Shown: positions 18,299 through 28,130, numbered from the stretch's first letter. The stretch is 64,000 nucleotides of DNA from Saccharopolyspora hirsuta (GCF_008630535.1 NZ_VWPH01000013.1:62001-126000); one strand, 5' to 3'. Notes: generated from the sequence alone by a model not told the origin. Program-made: numbers and translations.

Positions 18299-18334
18299 GC
18301 GGGCCCTTCCTGACACCGATCGGGAAGGGCCCGC
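18299..18334 (+). terminator. Terminator after the protease gene
   Basis: A perfect 12-bp stem (18299-18310 with 18323-18334) with a 12-base loop, 21 bases past the stop. Confidence 0.85.
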
Positions 18335-18533
18335 GTCGCGTCCGCTGCTGCATTCGGGGGACGCCGGGATGCGGCCGAACGGGGTCAATCCAAGGTCGCT
18401 GACCACCATCCTGCGAAAGTCGGTTCCAGCGATCGTTCCCGGTGGATACGTTGCCATCAACGGGGGTGTTCAGTGTCCATCGCGGTACCGGTGCTGAATC
18501 GGTGCTGCCGGGGCACACGAGGAGGGGTGTGCC

Positions 18534-19334
18534 GTGCTTCCCGGATACACCGAGGACTTGGCGCAGTCGTCGACTGCGGTCGACGAACCGACGAGGGAGA
18601 CCGCGACCACCGAGCCGCTCACCGAGCGGGCCGTGCGGGCGCAGGTCGCCTCGGTCGCCCGCGCTGCCCGGGCGCAGTCCGGCAACGGTGGTGTGCTGCA
18701 GGTCGTGCACGGGGCGAAGCGCGTCGGCTGGGCGGCTTATGAGCTGCAGCGCAACGCCTCGCAGCTGGTCCAGGGCGTGGCCAAGCCGCCGTACGTGACG
18801 ACCGGGCCGCTGGACTCGCTGGAATCCCGCAAGCTCGCCGAGGGCGTGCAGTACCAGGTGCTCTACGACCGGTCCGCGCTGGCGCTGCCGCCGCAGCTGG
18901 ACATCACCACCAAGCTGGTCGCGCAGGGCGAGCAGGCCCGGGTGATCCACGTGGCGCCGACCAAGCTGATCATGGTCGACAACGAGATCGCGCTGATGCC
19001 GCTGACGGTGAGCGAGAACACCGTGGAGAGCGCGGTCGTGGTGCGCAGCTCGGCGATGCTGGCCGCGCTCGGCCGGATCTTCGAGGACATGTGGCGCTTC
19101 GCCGCACCGTTCACCGCCGCGCACGACCTGTCCGGCCAGGACATGCAGCCGACGGAGGAGGAGCGGTGGATCCTGTCGCTGCTGGCCTCCGGAGCCACCG
19201 ATGACACCATCGGTCGGCTGATGGGCTTCAGCGCCCGGACCGCGCACCGCAGGGTCCGCGAGCTGATCGCCCGCCTCGGCGTGGAGACCCGCTTCCAAGC
19301 GGGCATGCAAGCGGTCAAACTCGGCTGGCTGTAG
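18534..19334 (+). CDS. LuxR-family helix-turn-helix regulator
   Basis: A 266-residue transcription factor. The last 65 residues are a LuxR-type HTH: TEEERWILSLLASGATDDTI, then GRLMGFSARTAHRRVRELIA. The upstream part resembles the TrmB/phospholipase-D-like effector regions of actinobacterial LuxR-domain proteins, with no receiver domain. The GTG start at 18534 follows GGAGGGG by about nine bases. It is monocistronic between two terminators. Targets are unknown; the adjacent protease gene is a possible one (inference). Confidence 0.8.
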   Translation: MLPGYTEDLAQSSTAVDEPTRETATTEPLTERAVRAQVASVARAARAQSGNGGVLQVVHGAKRVGWAAYELQRNASQLVQGVAKPPYVTTGPLDSLESRKLAEGVQYQVLYDRSALALPPQLDITTKLVAQGEQARVIHVAPTKLIMVDNEIALMPLTVSENTVESAVVVRSSAMLAALGRIFEDMWRFAAPFTAAHDLSGQDMQPTEEERWILSLLASGATDDTIGRLMGFSARTAHRRVRELIARLGVETRFQAGMQAVKLGWL

Positions 19335-19353
19335 GTTTCCGCTGGTCAGATGT

Positions 19354-19395
19354 CGTGAGCGCTTTGCGGGGCTATGACCCCGCAAAGCGCTCACG
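19354..19395 (+). terminator. CGTGAG-family terminator after the LuxR gene
   Basis: A perfect 18-bp stem: CGTGAGCGCTTTGCGGGG (19354-19371) with CCCCGCAAAGCGCTCACG (19378-19395), loop CTATGA. It shares outer arms and the CTAT loop with the hairpin at 59921. Confidence 0.9.
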
Positions 19396-19435
19396 TGCTT
19401 TCACCAGCGACGGCGCGCTTTCGTAGGCTGGCCGC

Positions 19436-19822
19436 ATGCCCAGTCGACGTGCCGTTGATCCCGGTGAAGTGCGCGATGCCGTCGCGGCGGTCCGCCCCTG
19501 GCTGGACGACGACGCGCAGCGCCCCGCCCGCCCCGAGCTCGCCGCCGCGGTGCGCCTGAGCCTGCGAACGCTCGAGCAGATCGCGCCGGGCAACAGCGTC
19601 GAGGTCCGCGTCCCGCCGTTCGCCGCGGTCCAGTGCATCGCCGGACCCCGCCACACCCGCGGCACCCCGCCCAACGTCGTCGAAACCGACGCCCGCACCT
19701 GGCTCCTGCTCGCCACCGGCCGCCTCACCTGGACCGAAGCGGTCGACCAGGGCGCCCTCACCGCCTCCGGAACCCGAGCCGACATCTCCCAGTGGCTCCC
19801 CCTGGTCCGCGTCGACTCCTGA
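19436..19822 (+). CDS. Sterol carrier family protein
   Basis: A 128-residue protein that matches the small actinobacterial family found directly ahead of purF and named for a bacterial SCP-like domain: VRLSLRTLEQIAPGNSVEVR, VPPFAAVQCIAGPRHTRGTP and PNVVETDARTWLLLATGRLT are its blocks. It probably binds a lipid or other hydrophobic ligand in the cytoplasm; no catalytic residues are evident. ATG 19436 lies 41 bases after a strong terminator, so it has its own promoter. Confidence 0.75.
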   Translation: MPSRRAVDPGEVRDAVAAVRPWLDDDAQRPARPELAAAVRLSLRTLEQIAPGNSVEVRVPPFAAVQCIAGPRHTRGTPPNVVETDARTWLLLATGRLTWTEAVDQGALTASGTRADISQWLPLVRVDS

Positions 19823-19987
19823 CCGCACCAGGACGATCTTTTCGTCATCCGGGAATACGTCCACCGTTTACGGATTCCGCAATAATGTGGGCCATCTGAG
19901 TGAACCACGCCTATTTCGCGACCCCTTTCGGCGGCACCTGACAGTCTGTGCCTCATCGGGGGATTCGCGAATGGGGGTTGTTTGATC

Positions 19988-21100
19988 ATGGCGGATAAAT
20001 TGCCGGAAGGACCGCCGCCGGGGCCCGGCAAGGGGCGTCCGGACCCGGAGGTCGGACGGGTTATCTATGCCGTCGGCGATCACTTGGAAGTGTCGGACAA
20101 GGTGATGCTGGCCGCGTTCGAAGCAGCATTGGTCGAGTCCGGCATGGAGAACCTGAACTACGGCGACCGCGACTCGGTGGGGGTGTTCCAGCAGCGGCCC
20201 AGCCAGGGGTGGGGGTCGGCCAAGGACTGCATGAACGTCAACTACGCGTCCAGGCAGTTCTTCTCCCGCGCTGCTGAGGCGGAGGCCGACAACCCGAAGT
20301 ACAGCGCCGGTGAGCTCGCGCAAGCGGTGCAGCGGTCGGCCTTTCCGGACCGCTACGACGAAGTCGAGGACCGCGCTCGCGACCTGCTCGGCAACGCCGA
20401 GGAATCGTGGAAGGACCAGGCCGCCGGACCTCGGGCCGGTGGCCGGGGGCGCAAGGAGCCGGATTGGGCCGAAATCAGCGAAGGTCGGTTCAAGCGGACT
20501 CTGGAATACATCCACGGCGAAATGGTGCAGAACCAGAACTCGCCGATCGCCTGGGTGATCTGGGCGTTGAACGAGCCGTGGATTCCGGACCCGGACATCG
20601 GTGACATCGCGTCGAAGCTCTTCGGCGGAGCCGAATGGACCAAGTGGTTGCAGTTGATGGAGGACTTCGCCGAACACCCCACTGCGATGCTGCTTTTCGC
20701 GGTCAAGGTCGCGCCGGGCATGGACTGGGACCACAAGCCCAAGATCCGCGCCCGCGAGGGGCTGGACGAGGGGAATCCCGACCAGCTGTACTTCAAGATC
20801 CCGGGCGACGACGCGGGCCGCGAGGTCTTCTACGACGTCTGGTCGAACATCCACTACGGCTACGTCGGCCGGGCGTGCGGTTTCGACGAGGACGTGCTGC
20901 ACACCGCACCGAGGCTGCCGGGTACCGGTGAACACGACAAGGGCGACGTGTTCAGCATGCAGGCCGGGATGGATCTGTGGAACGAGCACGAGGAGGACCT
21001 CACGCTTTCCCAGCTCCGCGCGAAGGCCTACGAGATGATCAACCAGATCGACCAGCACACCCCGAACCTCACGCAGGTCCGCAAGTGGAGCGCACCGTGA
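19988..21100 (+). CDS. Polymorphic toxin type 44 protein with lysozyme-like N-terminus
   Basis: A 370-residue protein. Residues 15-130 resemble an actinobacterial transglycosylase-like module (LAAFEAALVESGMENLNYGD, RDSVGVFQQRPSQGWG). Residues about 225-370 carry the toxin-44 pattern: MDWDHKPKI, then FYDVWSNIHYGYVGRACGFD and GDVFSMQAGMDLW. Toxin 44 is a predicted RNase-type C-terminal domain of bacterial conflict systems. There is no signal peptide or visible secretion tag. ATG 19988 has GGGGG about ten bases upstream. Its stop overlaps the next gene (GTGA), suggesting a functional pair. The toxin activity is inference. Confidence 0.75.
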   Translation: MADKLPEGPPPGPGKGRPDPEVGRVIYAVGDHLEVSDKVMLAAFEAALVESGMENLNYGDRDSVGVFQQRPSQGWGSAKDCMNVNYASRQFFSRAAEAEADNPKYSAGELAQAVQRSAFPDRYDEVEDRARDLLGNAEESWKDQAAGPRAGGRGRKEPDWAEISEGRFKRTLEYIHGEMVQNQNSPIAWVIWALNEPWIPDPDIGDIASKLFGGAEWTKWLQLMEDFAEHPTAMLLFAVKVAPGMDWDHKPKIRAREGLDEGNPDQLYFKIPGDDAGREVFYDVWSNIHYGYVGRACGFDEDVLHTAPRLPGTGEHDKGDVFSMQAGMDLWNEHEEDLTLSQLRAKAYEMINQIDQHTPNLTQVRKWSAP

Positions 21101-21687
21101 CGAGACGGTGGCCGCTGGTCCTGACCGGGGTGCTCGTGGCGCTGGTGGCCGCGGGCATCCCGGTCTGGTGGTGGTTCGCGCTGCCCGGCCAGCAGCGGCG
21201 GGTGGTCGAGCCGATGGAGCTGGTCGACGTGCCACCGCCGGTGCTGCCCGGACCGTGGCAACACCGCCAGGTCGATTCCGGCCGGTTGCCTTCGGACTGG
21301 GGAGCCCAAGCGCAAGCGACCGCCGCATGGCAGCGGCCGGACGGCGTTGAGATCGACTACACCGTGCGCCGCTACGCCTCCTCGCGGTGGGCGCACTGGG
21401 CGTTCGATCGCGTCGACAGGCACGGCAGCGAGATGTTCGACGAGACGTTGGACCGCCCGCCAGCGCTGCGGCTGGCCGACGCCGACGAGGCCCGCTACGT
21501 CTGCGGGGAGATCCGCGGTAGGCCGTTCACCTGCGACAACTGGTGGATCGACCTGCGCTACGGGCAGTACTTGGTGCAGCTTCAGAGCACCGACGCGCCC
21601 AGTGACGAGCAGTCGATCCCACCCTGGCTGGCCGAGCTGGTGCGGACCGTCGACGCAGAACTCACCTCGGAGGTCCCCAGGCAGTAG
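21097..21687 (+). CDS. Single-pass membrane protein paired with toxin-44 gene
   Basis: A 196-residue protein with one N-terminal membrane segment (WPLVLTGVLVALVAAGIPVW) and a soluble outer domain rich in Trp, Tyr and acidic residues, with two Cys (CGEIRG, CDNWWIDLRYG) that could form a disulfide. The GTG start at 21097 overlaps the stop of the toxin-44 gene by four bases, so the two are co-translated. I recognise no family. Its placement downstream of a toxin domain makes an immunity or secretion-partner role worth considering; nothing in the sequence proves it. Confidence 0.6.
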   Translation: MTRRWPLVLTGVLVALVAAGIPVWWWFALPGQQRRVVEPMELVDVPPPVLPGPWQHRQVDSGRLPSDWGAQAQATAAWQRPDGVEIDYTVRRYASSRWAHWAFDRVDRHGSEMFDETLDRPPALRLADADEARYVCGEIRGRPFTCDNWWIDLRYGQYLVQLQSTDAPSDEQSIPPWLAELVRTVDAELTSEVPRQ

Positions 21688-21825
21688 CCGGGCGGTCGAC
21701 GCGCGGTGATGGTGCGCGGCCGTCCCGGTTATGAGATGGCCGACACGCATCAGGCCGGGACTCGGCTGGTTTCGGGCTGTTTACACTGAGGTGTAACTCC
21801 GGCTCCGTCCTTCAGGGAGTTCTCG

Positions 21826-23424
21826 GTGGTCACCGACCGGCCCGAACCGGCTAACGCAAGTACGCACGCGGACCTCTCCAGCCCCGCCGACGATCCGATC
21901 GAACGCGACGTTCCCCGCGAGGAGTGCGGCGTCTTCGGCGTGTGGGCTCCGGGCGAGGAGGTCGCCAAGCTCAGCTTCTACGGGCTCTACGCCCTCCAGC
22001 ACCGGGGCCAGGAGGCCGCCGGCATCGCCGTCGGCGACGGCTCGCAGGTGCTGGTCTACAAGGACACCGGGCTGGTCAGCCAGGTGTTCACCGAGCAGAC
22101 CCTGGCGTCGCTGCGCGGCCACGTCGCGGTCGGCCACGCCCGGTACTCCACGACCGGCGGCGGCACCTGGGAGAACGCCCAGCCGACCTTCCGCACCACG
22201 GTCGCGGGCAGCGGCCTGGCGCTCGGCCACAACGGCAACCTGGTCAACACCGGCGAGCTGCGCGACCGGATCATCGCCGAAGGCGTGGACACGGTCTCGG
22301 CCAACAGCTCCTCCCCGGCCAACGGCTGCGACCGCGCCACCACCGACTCCGACCTGGTCACCGGGCTGCTCGCGGCGCGCGCCGCGGACCTGGGCATCGA
22401 GCAGGCGGCGATGGAGCTGTTCCCGACGCTCAGCGGCGCGTTCTCCATGGTCTTCTGCGACGAGCAGACCCTCTACGCGGTGCGCGACCCGCACGGCGTG
22501 CGCCCGCTGGTCCTCGGTCGGCTGGAGCGCGGCTGGGTGGTGGCCAGCGAGACGGCCGCCCTGGACATCGTCGGCGCCTCGTTCGTCCGGGAGGTCGAGC
22601 CCGGCGAGCTGCTGGCCATCGACGGCGACGGGCTGCGCTCCCAGCACTTCGCCAACCCGAAGCCCAAGGGCTGCATCTTCGAGTACGTCTACCTGGCCCG
22701 CCCGGACACCACCATCTCCGGCCGCTCGGTCAACGGCGCCCGCGTGGAGATCGGGCGCCGCCTGGCCAAGGAGCACCCGGTGGACGCCGACCTGGTGATC
22801 CCGGTGCCGGAGTCGGGCACGCCCGCCGCCATCGGCTACGCGCAGGCCTCCGGCATCCCCTACGGCCAGGGCCTGGTCAAGAACTCCTACGTCGGCCGCA
22901 CCTTCATCCAGCCGTCGCAGACCATCCGCCAGCTCGGCATCCGGCTCAAGCTGAACCCGCTGCGCGAGGTGATCCGCGGCAAGCGGCTGGTCGTGGTGGA
23001 CGACTCGGTGGTGCGCGGCAACACGCAGCGGGCCCTGGTCCGGATGCTGCGCGAGGCCGGTGCGATCGAGGTGCACGTGCGGATCGCCTCGCCGCCGGTC
23101 AAGTGGCCCTGCTTCTACGGCATCGACTTCGCCTCCCGCGCCGAGCTGATCGCCAACGGCCTGGACATGGACGGGGTGCGCCGCTCGATCGGCGCGGACA
23201 GCCTCGGCCACGTCTCGCTGGACGGCCTGGTCGCGGCCACCGAGCAGCCCCGCACCCGGTTGTGCGCGGCCTGCTTCGACGGCGAGTACCCGATCCCGCT
23301 GCCGGACGACGCCAAGCTCGGCAAGTACGTGCTGGAGGGCCAGCCCGAGCGGGGCGTGGCGGGACCGGCCGAACCGGTGCTGCCCGCCGGTTACGGCGCC
23401 GCCGAAGCGCTGCAACGGCCCTGA
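21826..23424 (+). CDS. purF: Amidophosphoribosyltransferase
   Basis: A 532-residue enzyme for the first step of purine synthesis (PRPP + glutamine to phosphoribosylamine). After a propeptide of about 33 residues, Cys34 in REECGVFGVW would become the N-terminal nucleophile. GHARYSTTGGG and GHNGNLVN belong to the glutaminase domain; RLVVVDDSVVRGNT is the PRPP loop. Cys in KGCIFEY, KWPCFYG and the CAAC near the end match the four ligands of the 4Fe-4S type of PurF. GTG 21826 is used. It is followed 105 bases later by purM. Confidence 0.95.
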   Translation: MVTDRPEPANASTHADLSSPADDPIERDVPREECGVFGVWAPGEEVAKLSFYGLYALQHRGQEAAGIAVGDGSQVLVYKDTGLVSQVFTEQTLASLRGHVAVGHARYSTTGGGTWENAQPTFRTTVAGSGLALGHNGNLVNTGELRDRIIAEGVDTVSANSSSPANGCDRATTDSDLVTGLLAARAADLGIEQAAMELFPTLSGAFSMVFCDEQTLYAVRDPHGVRPLVLGRLERGWVVASETAALDIVGASFVREVEPGELLAIDGDGLRSQHFANPKPKGCIFEYVYLARPDTTISGRSVNGARVEIGRRLAKEHPVDADLVIPVPESGTPAAIGYAQASGIPYGQGLVKNSYVGRTFIQPSQTIRQLGIRLKLNPLREVIRGKRLVVVDDSVVRGNTQRALVRMLREAGAIEVHVRIASPPVKWPCFYGIDFASRAELIANGLDMDGVRRSIGADSLGHVSLDGLVAATEQPRTRLCAACFDGEYPIPLPDDAKLGKYVLEGQPERGVAGPAEPVLPAGYGAAEALQRP

Positions 23425-23529
23425 TCCGCCCGCAGAGACCCCCGGGGTTCACCGTCGACGCGTAGCGTTGTCCGTGCTACACATGCGCGTCCGGCGAATC
23501 GCAAATCGCACCAGAATGTGGAGCCAGTC

Positions 23530-24642
<1,113 letters not shown>

Positions 24643-24653
24643 CCTGATCGCCG

Positions 24654-24687
24654 AACGCGGCCCCGGACCTGGTCCGAGGGCCGCGTT
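24654..24687 (+). terminator. Terminator after purM
   Basis: AACGCGGCCC (24654-24663) pairs with GGGCCGCGTT (24678-24687); the interior CGGACC/GGTCCG extends the stem. It starts 11 bases past the stop. Confidence 0.85.
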
Positions 24688-24743
24688 TCGCATTCACCCG
24701 CCGGAACGGGAATCCGCACCGGGGCCCGCTCGTTGTAGGGAGA

Positions 24744-24850
24744 GCTGGCGTGCGCGCGTGCCCCCGGGCCCCAACTATCGCCTGCGAGGAATACCGTCCG
24801 GCTGGAGCCTCACAGCGCCACCCGCCGAGAGGCGGCCCGCGCACGCCAGC
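24744..24850. other. Long-range 13-bp inverted repeat around 81 bases
   Basis: GCTGGCGTGCGCG (24744-24756) is perfectly complementary to CGCGCACGCCAGC (24838-24850). The enclosed stretch contains a small hairpin, CCGCC/GGCGG near 24821-24835. No reading frame is supported. It could be a structured RNA or the arms of a small element; the neighbouring composite repeat begins right after it. Confidence 0.4.
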
Positions 24851-24854
24851 GTCC

Positions 24855-25075
24855 GGAGTTTTCCAACCAAGCTTTGCGTGGCGGTGCCGGTGGCGGAACC
24901 TCAGCGCCCGCCTGGCTGTGGGTGCCCTGACTGATGTATGTCCAATACACGGCGTCAGGGCCGTCCTCGCCAGGCGAACGCTGAGAACCCGCGGCGGTGC
25001 CGGTTGCGAGGGTGGGTTATGCGCCTGCGGCGCATGCGACGACCTGGTCATCGGTGCCGGTCGTGCTTCGCGGTC
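24855..25075 (+). repeat. 297-bp element, diverged copy 3
   Basis: Shares with the copies at 31477 and 49245 the run GTGGCGGTGCCGGTGGCGGA, the nested stem CTCAGCG..CGCCTGG / CCAGGCG..CGCTGAG (24900-24985), the apical stem-loop, and hairpin ATGCGCCTGCGGCGCAT (25019-25035). The inner stem reads GCCCTGAC/GTCAGGGC (24924-24931, 24954-24961) instead of CCCAACT/AGTTGGG, so paired positions changed together. Both ends differ from the other copies and the 16-bp palindrome pair is absent. The whole gap 24643-25694 (1,052 bp, tail-to-tail) shows no credible gene. Confidence 0.75.
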
Positions 25076-25094
25076 GCTGTTTACCGCCGAAAGC

Positions 25095-25387
25095 GGCTTC
25101 GCCGCTTGCCTGACGATGGCTGATCGCCGAGCTCTGCTCGCTGCCGTGGGTTCGATGGTGGGGGCGCTGGTCAGTGATCGCTCGTTGGACGTGGCTTCGC
25201 CGCTTGCCTGACGATGGCTGATCGCCGAGTTCCCCTTGCTGCGGTTGCCTTGGTGGTGGGAGCGCTGGTCGTTTTTGCTCGTTGGACGCGGCTTCGCCGT
25301 TCGCCTGGCGATGGGTGATCGCCGAGCTCTGCTCGCTGCTGTGGGTTCGGTGGTGGGGGCGGTGTTGCTTTTTGCTGGGGGACCGGC
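25095..25387. repeat. Three tandem ~98-bp repeats
   Basis: Units start at 25095, 25193 and 25290 with GGCTTCGCCG, continue with a GATGGCTGATCGCCGAG-like segment and a GGGTTCG.TGGTGGG-type segment, and end CGTTGGACG. Later units have drifted. Frames through it are low-complexity in all readings, so it is treated as non-coding. Confidence 0.75.
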
Positions 25388-25476
25388 GTGGGGTTCGGCT
25401 GGTGGTGGTTGTTGATCTTGCTGGGTGTTCGGTTGCGGTGGTTCGGGTTCGGTGGTTGATGGTGGTCAACGCAGGG

Positions 25477-25504
25477 AGCCGAGCGGTGTTGTCACCGCTC
25501 GGCT
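25477..25504. terminator. Hairpin between purM and DUF3073
   Basis: AGCCGAGCGGTG and CACCGCTCGGCT form a perfect 12-bp stem with a four-base loop TTGT. It lies within a tail-to-tail gap and could terminate either strand. Confidence 0.6.
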
Positions 25505-25525
25505 GCTGGTGCCCTGGAGCAGACG

Positions 25526-25569
25526 CACGTGAGTGGCGTCACCGGTTTCCCGGCGACGCCACTCACGTG
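25526..25569 (-). terminator. CGTGAG-family hairpin
   Basis: CACGTGAGTGGCGTC (25526-25540) pairs perfectly with GACGCCACTCACGTG (25555-25569), loop of 14 bases. It has the same CGTGAGTG/CACTCACG outer arms as 7671 and 59921. Confidence 0.65.
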
Positions 25570-25694
25570 AGCTCCTCCTATGTGGGACTCTGCGAGTTCG
25601 TCAATTCCCACCTGTCGGGTAGGACGAACGACTTGCGACGCGTCGTTCCACCGAGCGAGCAGCGTTCAACCGCCGTGTTCGGTGGAGATGTGCT

Positions 25695-25883
25695 TCAGCG
25701 TCGGCCGTAGTCGTAGTCGTCGTACCCGTCGTCGTGCGAGTCCTCGCGGTCCTCGTTGGACCACTCGCCGGACTCCGAGCCGGACAGCTCGCGCTGCAAC
25801 GCCTCGATGTCCATGGACGGGGAACTGTACTTCAGCTCGCGGGCCACCTTCGTCTGCTTGGCCTTAGCCCGGCCGCGCCCCAT
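25695..25883 (-). CDS. DUF3073 family protein
   Basis: A 62-residue protein. The basic MGRGRAKAKQTKVARELKYS start, then the SPSMDIEALQRELSG segment and an acidic Asp/Tyr tail (DDGYDDYDYGRR) are the standard layout of DUF3073, a small actinobacterial family encoded convergently next to purM. The split into a basic head and an acidic tail suggests nucleic-acid or ribosome contact, but no function is established that I know of. ATG 25883 is the only plausible start. Confidence 0.85.
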   Translation of the reverse strand: MGRGRAKAKQTKVARELKYSSPSMDIEALQRELSGSESGEWSNEDREDSHDDGYDDYDYGRR

Positions 25884-26099
25884 GGCTCGACCCCCTCGCA
25901 CAGGGTGTGCGGGGCGGACAGGGGAAAGTCGGCCCCGCATGATCTCGACAACTTTTCCTGTAACTACCGTACCGTGTCGAGGCGGTTGAACGCGACGTGG
26001 TGCCGGGTCTGAGTGGTCGTGTCTTGGGTGACGTCGCACTCCCCGCCGTTTTCCGACGTCCGCGAGTCGGCGGCGGGCCCCGCCGGGCGGTCTGGCACG

Positions 26100-26987
26100 A
26101 TGCTCGCTGTGCCTGAGCCGTTCGTCGCCTACCTGAGGGTGTACGAGCCCTTGTCGTCCTTCGACGCACCGCTCCGCGAGGAGCTGGCGGCGGCGGTGGA
26201 GCGGGGGCCGGTCGATCCGTTCGACGCGGGGCTCCGGGAGCAGGACGTCTGGCTGCGCAGCCAGCTCGCCGCCCCGCCCCGTCTGCTGCCCGGGGAGACC
26301 GCCGACGGCGCGGTGCAGGGCGTCGGCGACGTGCTGGTGCTCGATCCGAAGGAAGTGCCGAGCGCCCCGGCGGCCACGGTCGGCCCGGGCCCCCTGGTGT
26401 GCCCGCTGGACCTGCGCGGCCGGTCCGCGGCGGCGCTGGTCGGCTTCCTGGGCGACTCGGAGCTGCCGCTGCGCACGGCGGCGCTGACGGTCCCGGTGGA
26501 GCAGGCCAAGGTGCGCGCCAGCGCGGTGGTCAGCGAGCTGGCGGGCGGCGCGGTGCACGTGCTGTCCTCGACCTGGACCGTGCCGCTGCCCTGGTTCGTG
26601 CTGGTGGACCCGACGGAGCGCTGCGTGTTCACCGAGCCGGACCGGCGCCGGGTGTGCTGGCGGGTGGCGATGGCCGACGCCCGCCGCCGGGTGGCGCGGG
26701 CGCACTCGATCGGCCGCCAGTCGATCGGCGAGGAGGGCCCGACGCGGATCCTCCGCGAGACGGGCCGCTGGCTGGAGCGCTTCCACCCGCACTCGGCGGT
26801 CGAGCTGGACTACGGCGGCCTGGTGCAGCTGATGACCTCCAGCGACCTGGAAGCGGACACCTCGGCCGAGGACGTGCACGCGATCGTCGACGCGATGGAA
26901 GCCGACGACGCGGAAGAGGTGGCCACCCGCTATGAGTCCCTCCGCGACTTCTGGTCGGAATTCGCCGCCCGCGAACGCCACAACTGA
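26100..26987 (+). CDS. Conserved actinobacterial hypothetical protein
   Basis: About 295 residues. It opens (M/V)PEPFVAYLRVYEPLSSFD and has a repeated Leu/Ala-rich core, LPWFVLVDPTERCVFTEPDR, then a basic patch (DARRRVARAHSIGRQSIGEE) and a helical acidic tail ending FWSEFAARERHN. No enzyme motif, signal peptide or membrane segment is visible. Starts ATG 26100 and GTG 26109 are both possible; neither has a good ribosome site. It looks like a conserved family of the purM neighbourhood, but the function is unknown. Confidence 0.65.
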   Translation: MLAVPEPFVAYLRVYEPLSSFDAPLREELAAAVERGPVDPFDAGLREQDVWLRSQLAAPPRLLPGETADGAVQGVGDVLVLDPKEVPSAPAATVGPGPLVCPLDLRGRSAAALVGFLGDSELPLRTAALTVPVEQAKVRASAVVSELAGGAVHVLSSTWTVPLPWFVLVDPTERCVFTEPDRRRVCWRVAMADARRRVARAHSIGRQSIGEEGPTRILRETGRWLERFHPHSAVELDYGGLVQLMTSSDLEADTSAEDVHAIVDAMEADDAEEVATRYESLRDFWSEFAARERHN

Positions 26988-27016
26988 CCGAAATTTCCAG
27001 TGGCGCGCTGCCCGGG

Positions 27017-27826
27017 TCAGGGGTGGCAGATGATCTCGCCGTTGAGGACCGCGAACCAGCCGTCCTCGGCGTTGATCCACTCGTGCCAGGCCGTCGCCAG
27101 GTCTTCCAGCTCGTCGCGGGTCGTCAGGCCGTGGCCCAGGGCTTGTTCGGCGAAGGACGAGCGGCGGATGCGGTCCGCCCACAGGTTGCCCCACCAGGAG
27201 CGCTCTTCGGGCGTGGCGAAGCACCAGGCCGTCGCGGTGCAGGTGACCTCGCGGAAGCCAGCCGCCAGCGCCCAGGCCTTCAGGTACTTGCCCCCGTCGG
27301 GGTACGCCTCGTTGTGCCGGGCGACGTCGCGGTAGAGCTCCAACCAGCGGTCCAGGCCGGGGTTCTCCGGGGACCACCGCATGCCGCCGTAGTCCGCGTC
27401 GCGAGCCGCGACCACCCCGCCGGGGCGGCACACGCGCCGCATCTCGCGCAGCGCGGCGACGGGGTCGGTCAGGTGCTGCAACACCTGGTGCGCGTGCACG
27501 ACGTCGAAGGACGCGTCCGCGTACGGCAGCTCGTAGACATCGGCGTTGGCGAAGGTGACGTTGTCCAGCCCCCGCTCGGCCGCTCCGGCGCGAGCGATCT
27601 CCAGCGGCTCGTCGACGTTGTCGACGCCCAGCACGGGACCGGGTGAGACCAGAGCGGCGAAGTCGTGCGTGATCGTCCCGGGCCCGCAACCGATGTCGAG
27701 CACGCTGGCACCGGCCCGCAGGTGCGGGATCAGGTAACCGGCGGAGTTCTCGGCGGTCCGCCACCGGTGCGACCGCAGCACGCTCTCGTGGTGCCCGTGG
27801 GTGTACGTATCCGACTGCGCACTCAT
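27017..27826 (-). CDS. SAM-dependent class I methyltransferase (UbiE/MenG-like)
   Basis: A 269-residue cytoplasmic methyltransferase. VLDIGCGPGTITHDF is motif I, LGVDNVDEPLEIAR motif II, ADVYELPYADASFDVV and VLQHLTDPVAAL motifs III and IV, and MRRVCRPGGVVAARDADYG the post-motif region, as in type 11 methyltransferases. The tail has several Trp residues (EERSWWGNLWADRI). The acceptor is unknown. It tails toward the gene at 26100 and starts beside a 392-bp repeat-bearing gap. Confidence 0.85.
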   Translation of the reverse strand: MSAQSDTYTHGHHESVLRSHRWRTAENSAGYLIPHLRAGASVLDIGCGPGTITHDFAALVSPGPVLGVDNVDEPLEIARAGAAERGLDNVTFANADVYELPYADASFDVVHAHQVLQHLTDPVAALREMRRVCRPGGVVAARDADYGGMRWSPENPGLDRWLELYRDVARHNEAYPDGGKYLKAWALAAGFREVTCTATAWCFATPEERSWWGNLWADRIRRSSFAEQALGHGLTTRDELEDLATAWHEWINAEDGWFAVLNGEIICHP

Positions 27827-27986
27827 CAGATCATCTCACTATCTGGGAGAAATGTTCCAGAATATGAGCATAACGCGAACGGGTTCCGGGAGGGAAGAAC
27901 CTTTCCGAAGGCGGCGATTCCGCGCGAAATCGCCAGAACACCCCGAACCCAGCCCTTCGGACGACGACGAGAACCACAACCTCCAG

Positions 27987-28130
27987 GACGGCCGTCCGAG
28001 GGGCGGTGACGACTGCAATTTCAATTGAAATTGCCCACGGCACCACCGCAGGCTCCGTCGAGAACGACGCAATTCCGATTGAAATCTCAGCACACCCAGG
28101 CCGACCGCCCACCGCTTCGAACCCCAACCC
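27987..28130. repeat. 145-bp dispersed repeat, copy 2
   Basis: Matches 1524-1668 along its length. Contains the perfect palindrome GCAATTTCAATTGAAATTGC at 28015-28034 and a decayed partner at 28069-28088, again at 54-bp pitch, with the same spacer and tail. A further near-palindrome GCGATTCCGCGCGAAATCGC lies at 27920-27939. The rest of 27827-28218 shows nothing else I can name. Confidence 0.75.

Noticed and set aside
25017..25469. Minus-strand frame of about 150 codons in the purM-DUF3073 gap
   Set aside because: Thr/Arg/Ser/Gln-rich, built across the 98-bp tandem repeats and the third hairpin of the composite element; no coding-type third-position pattern.
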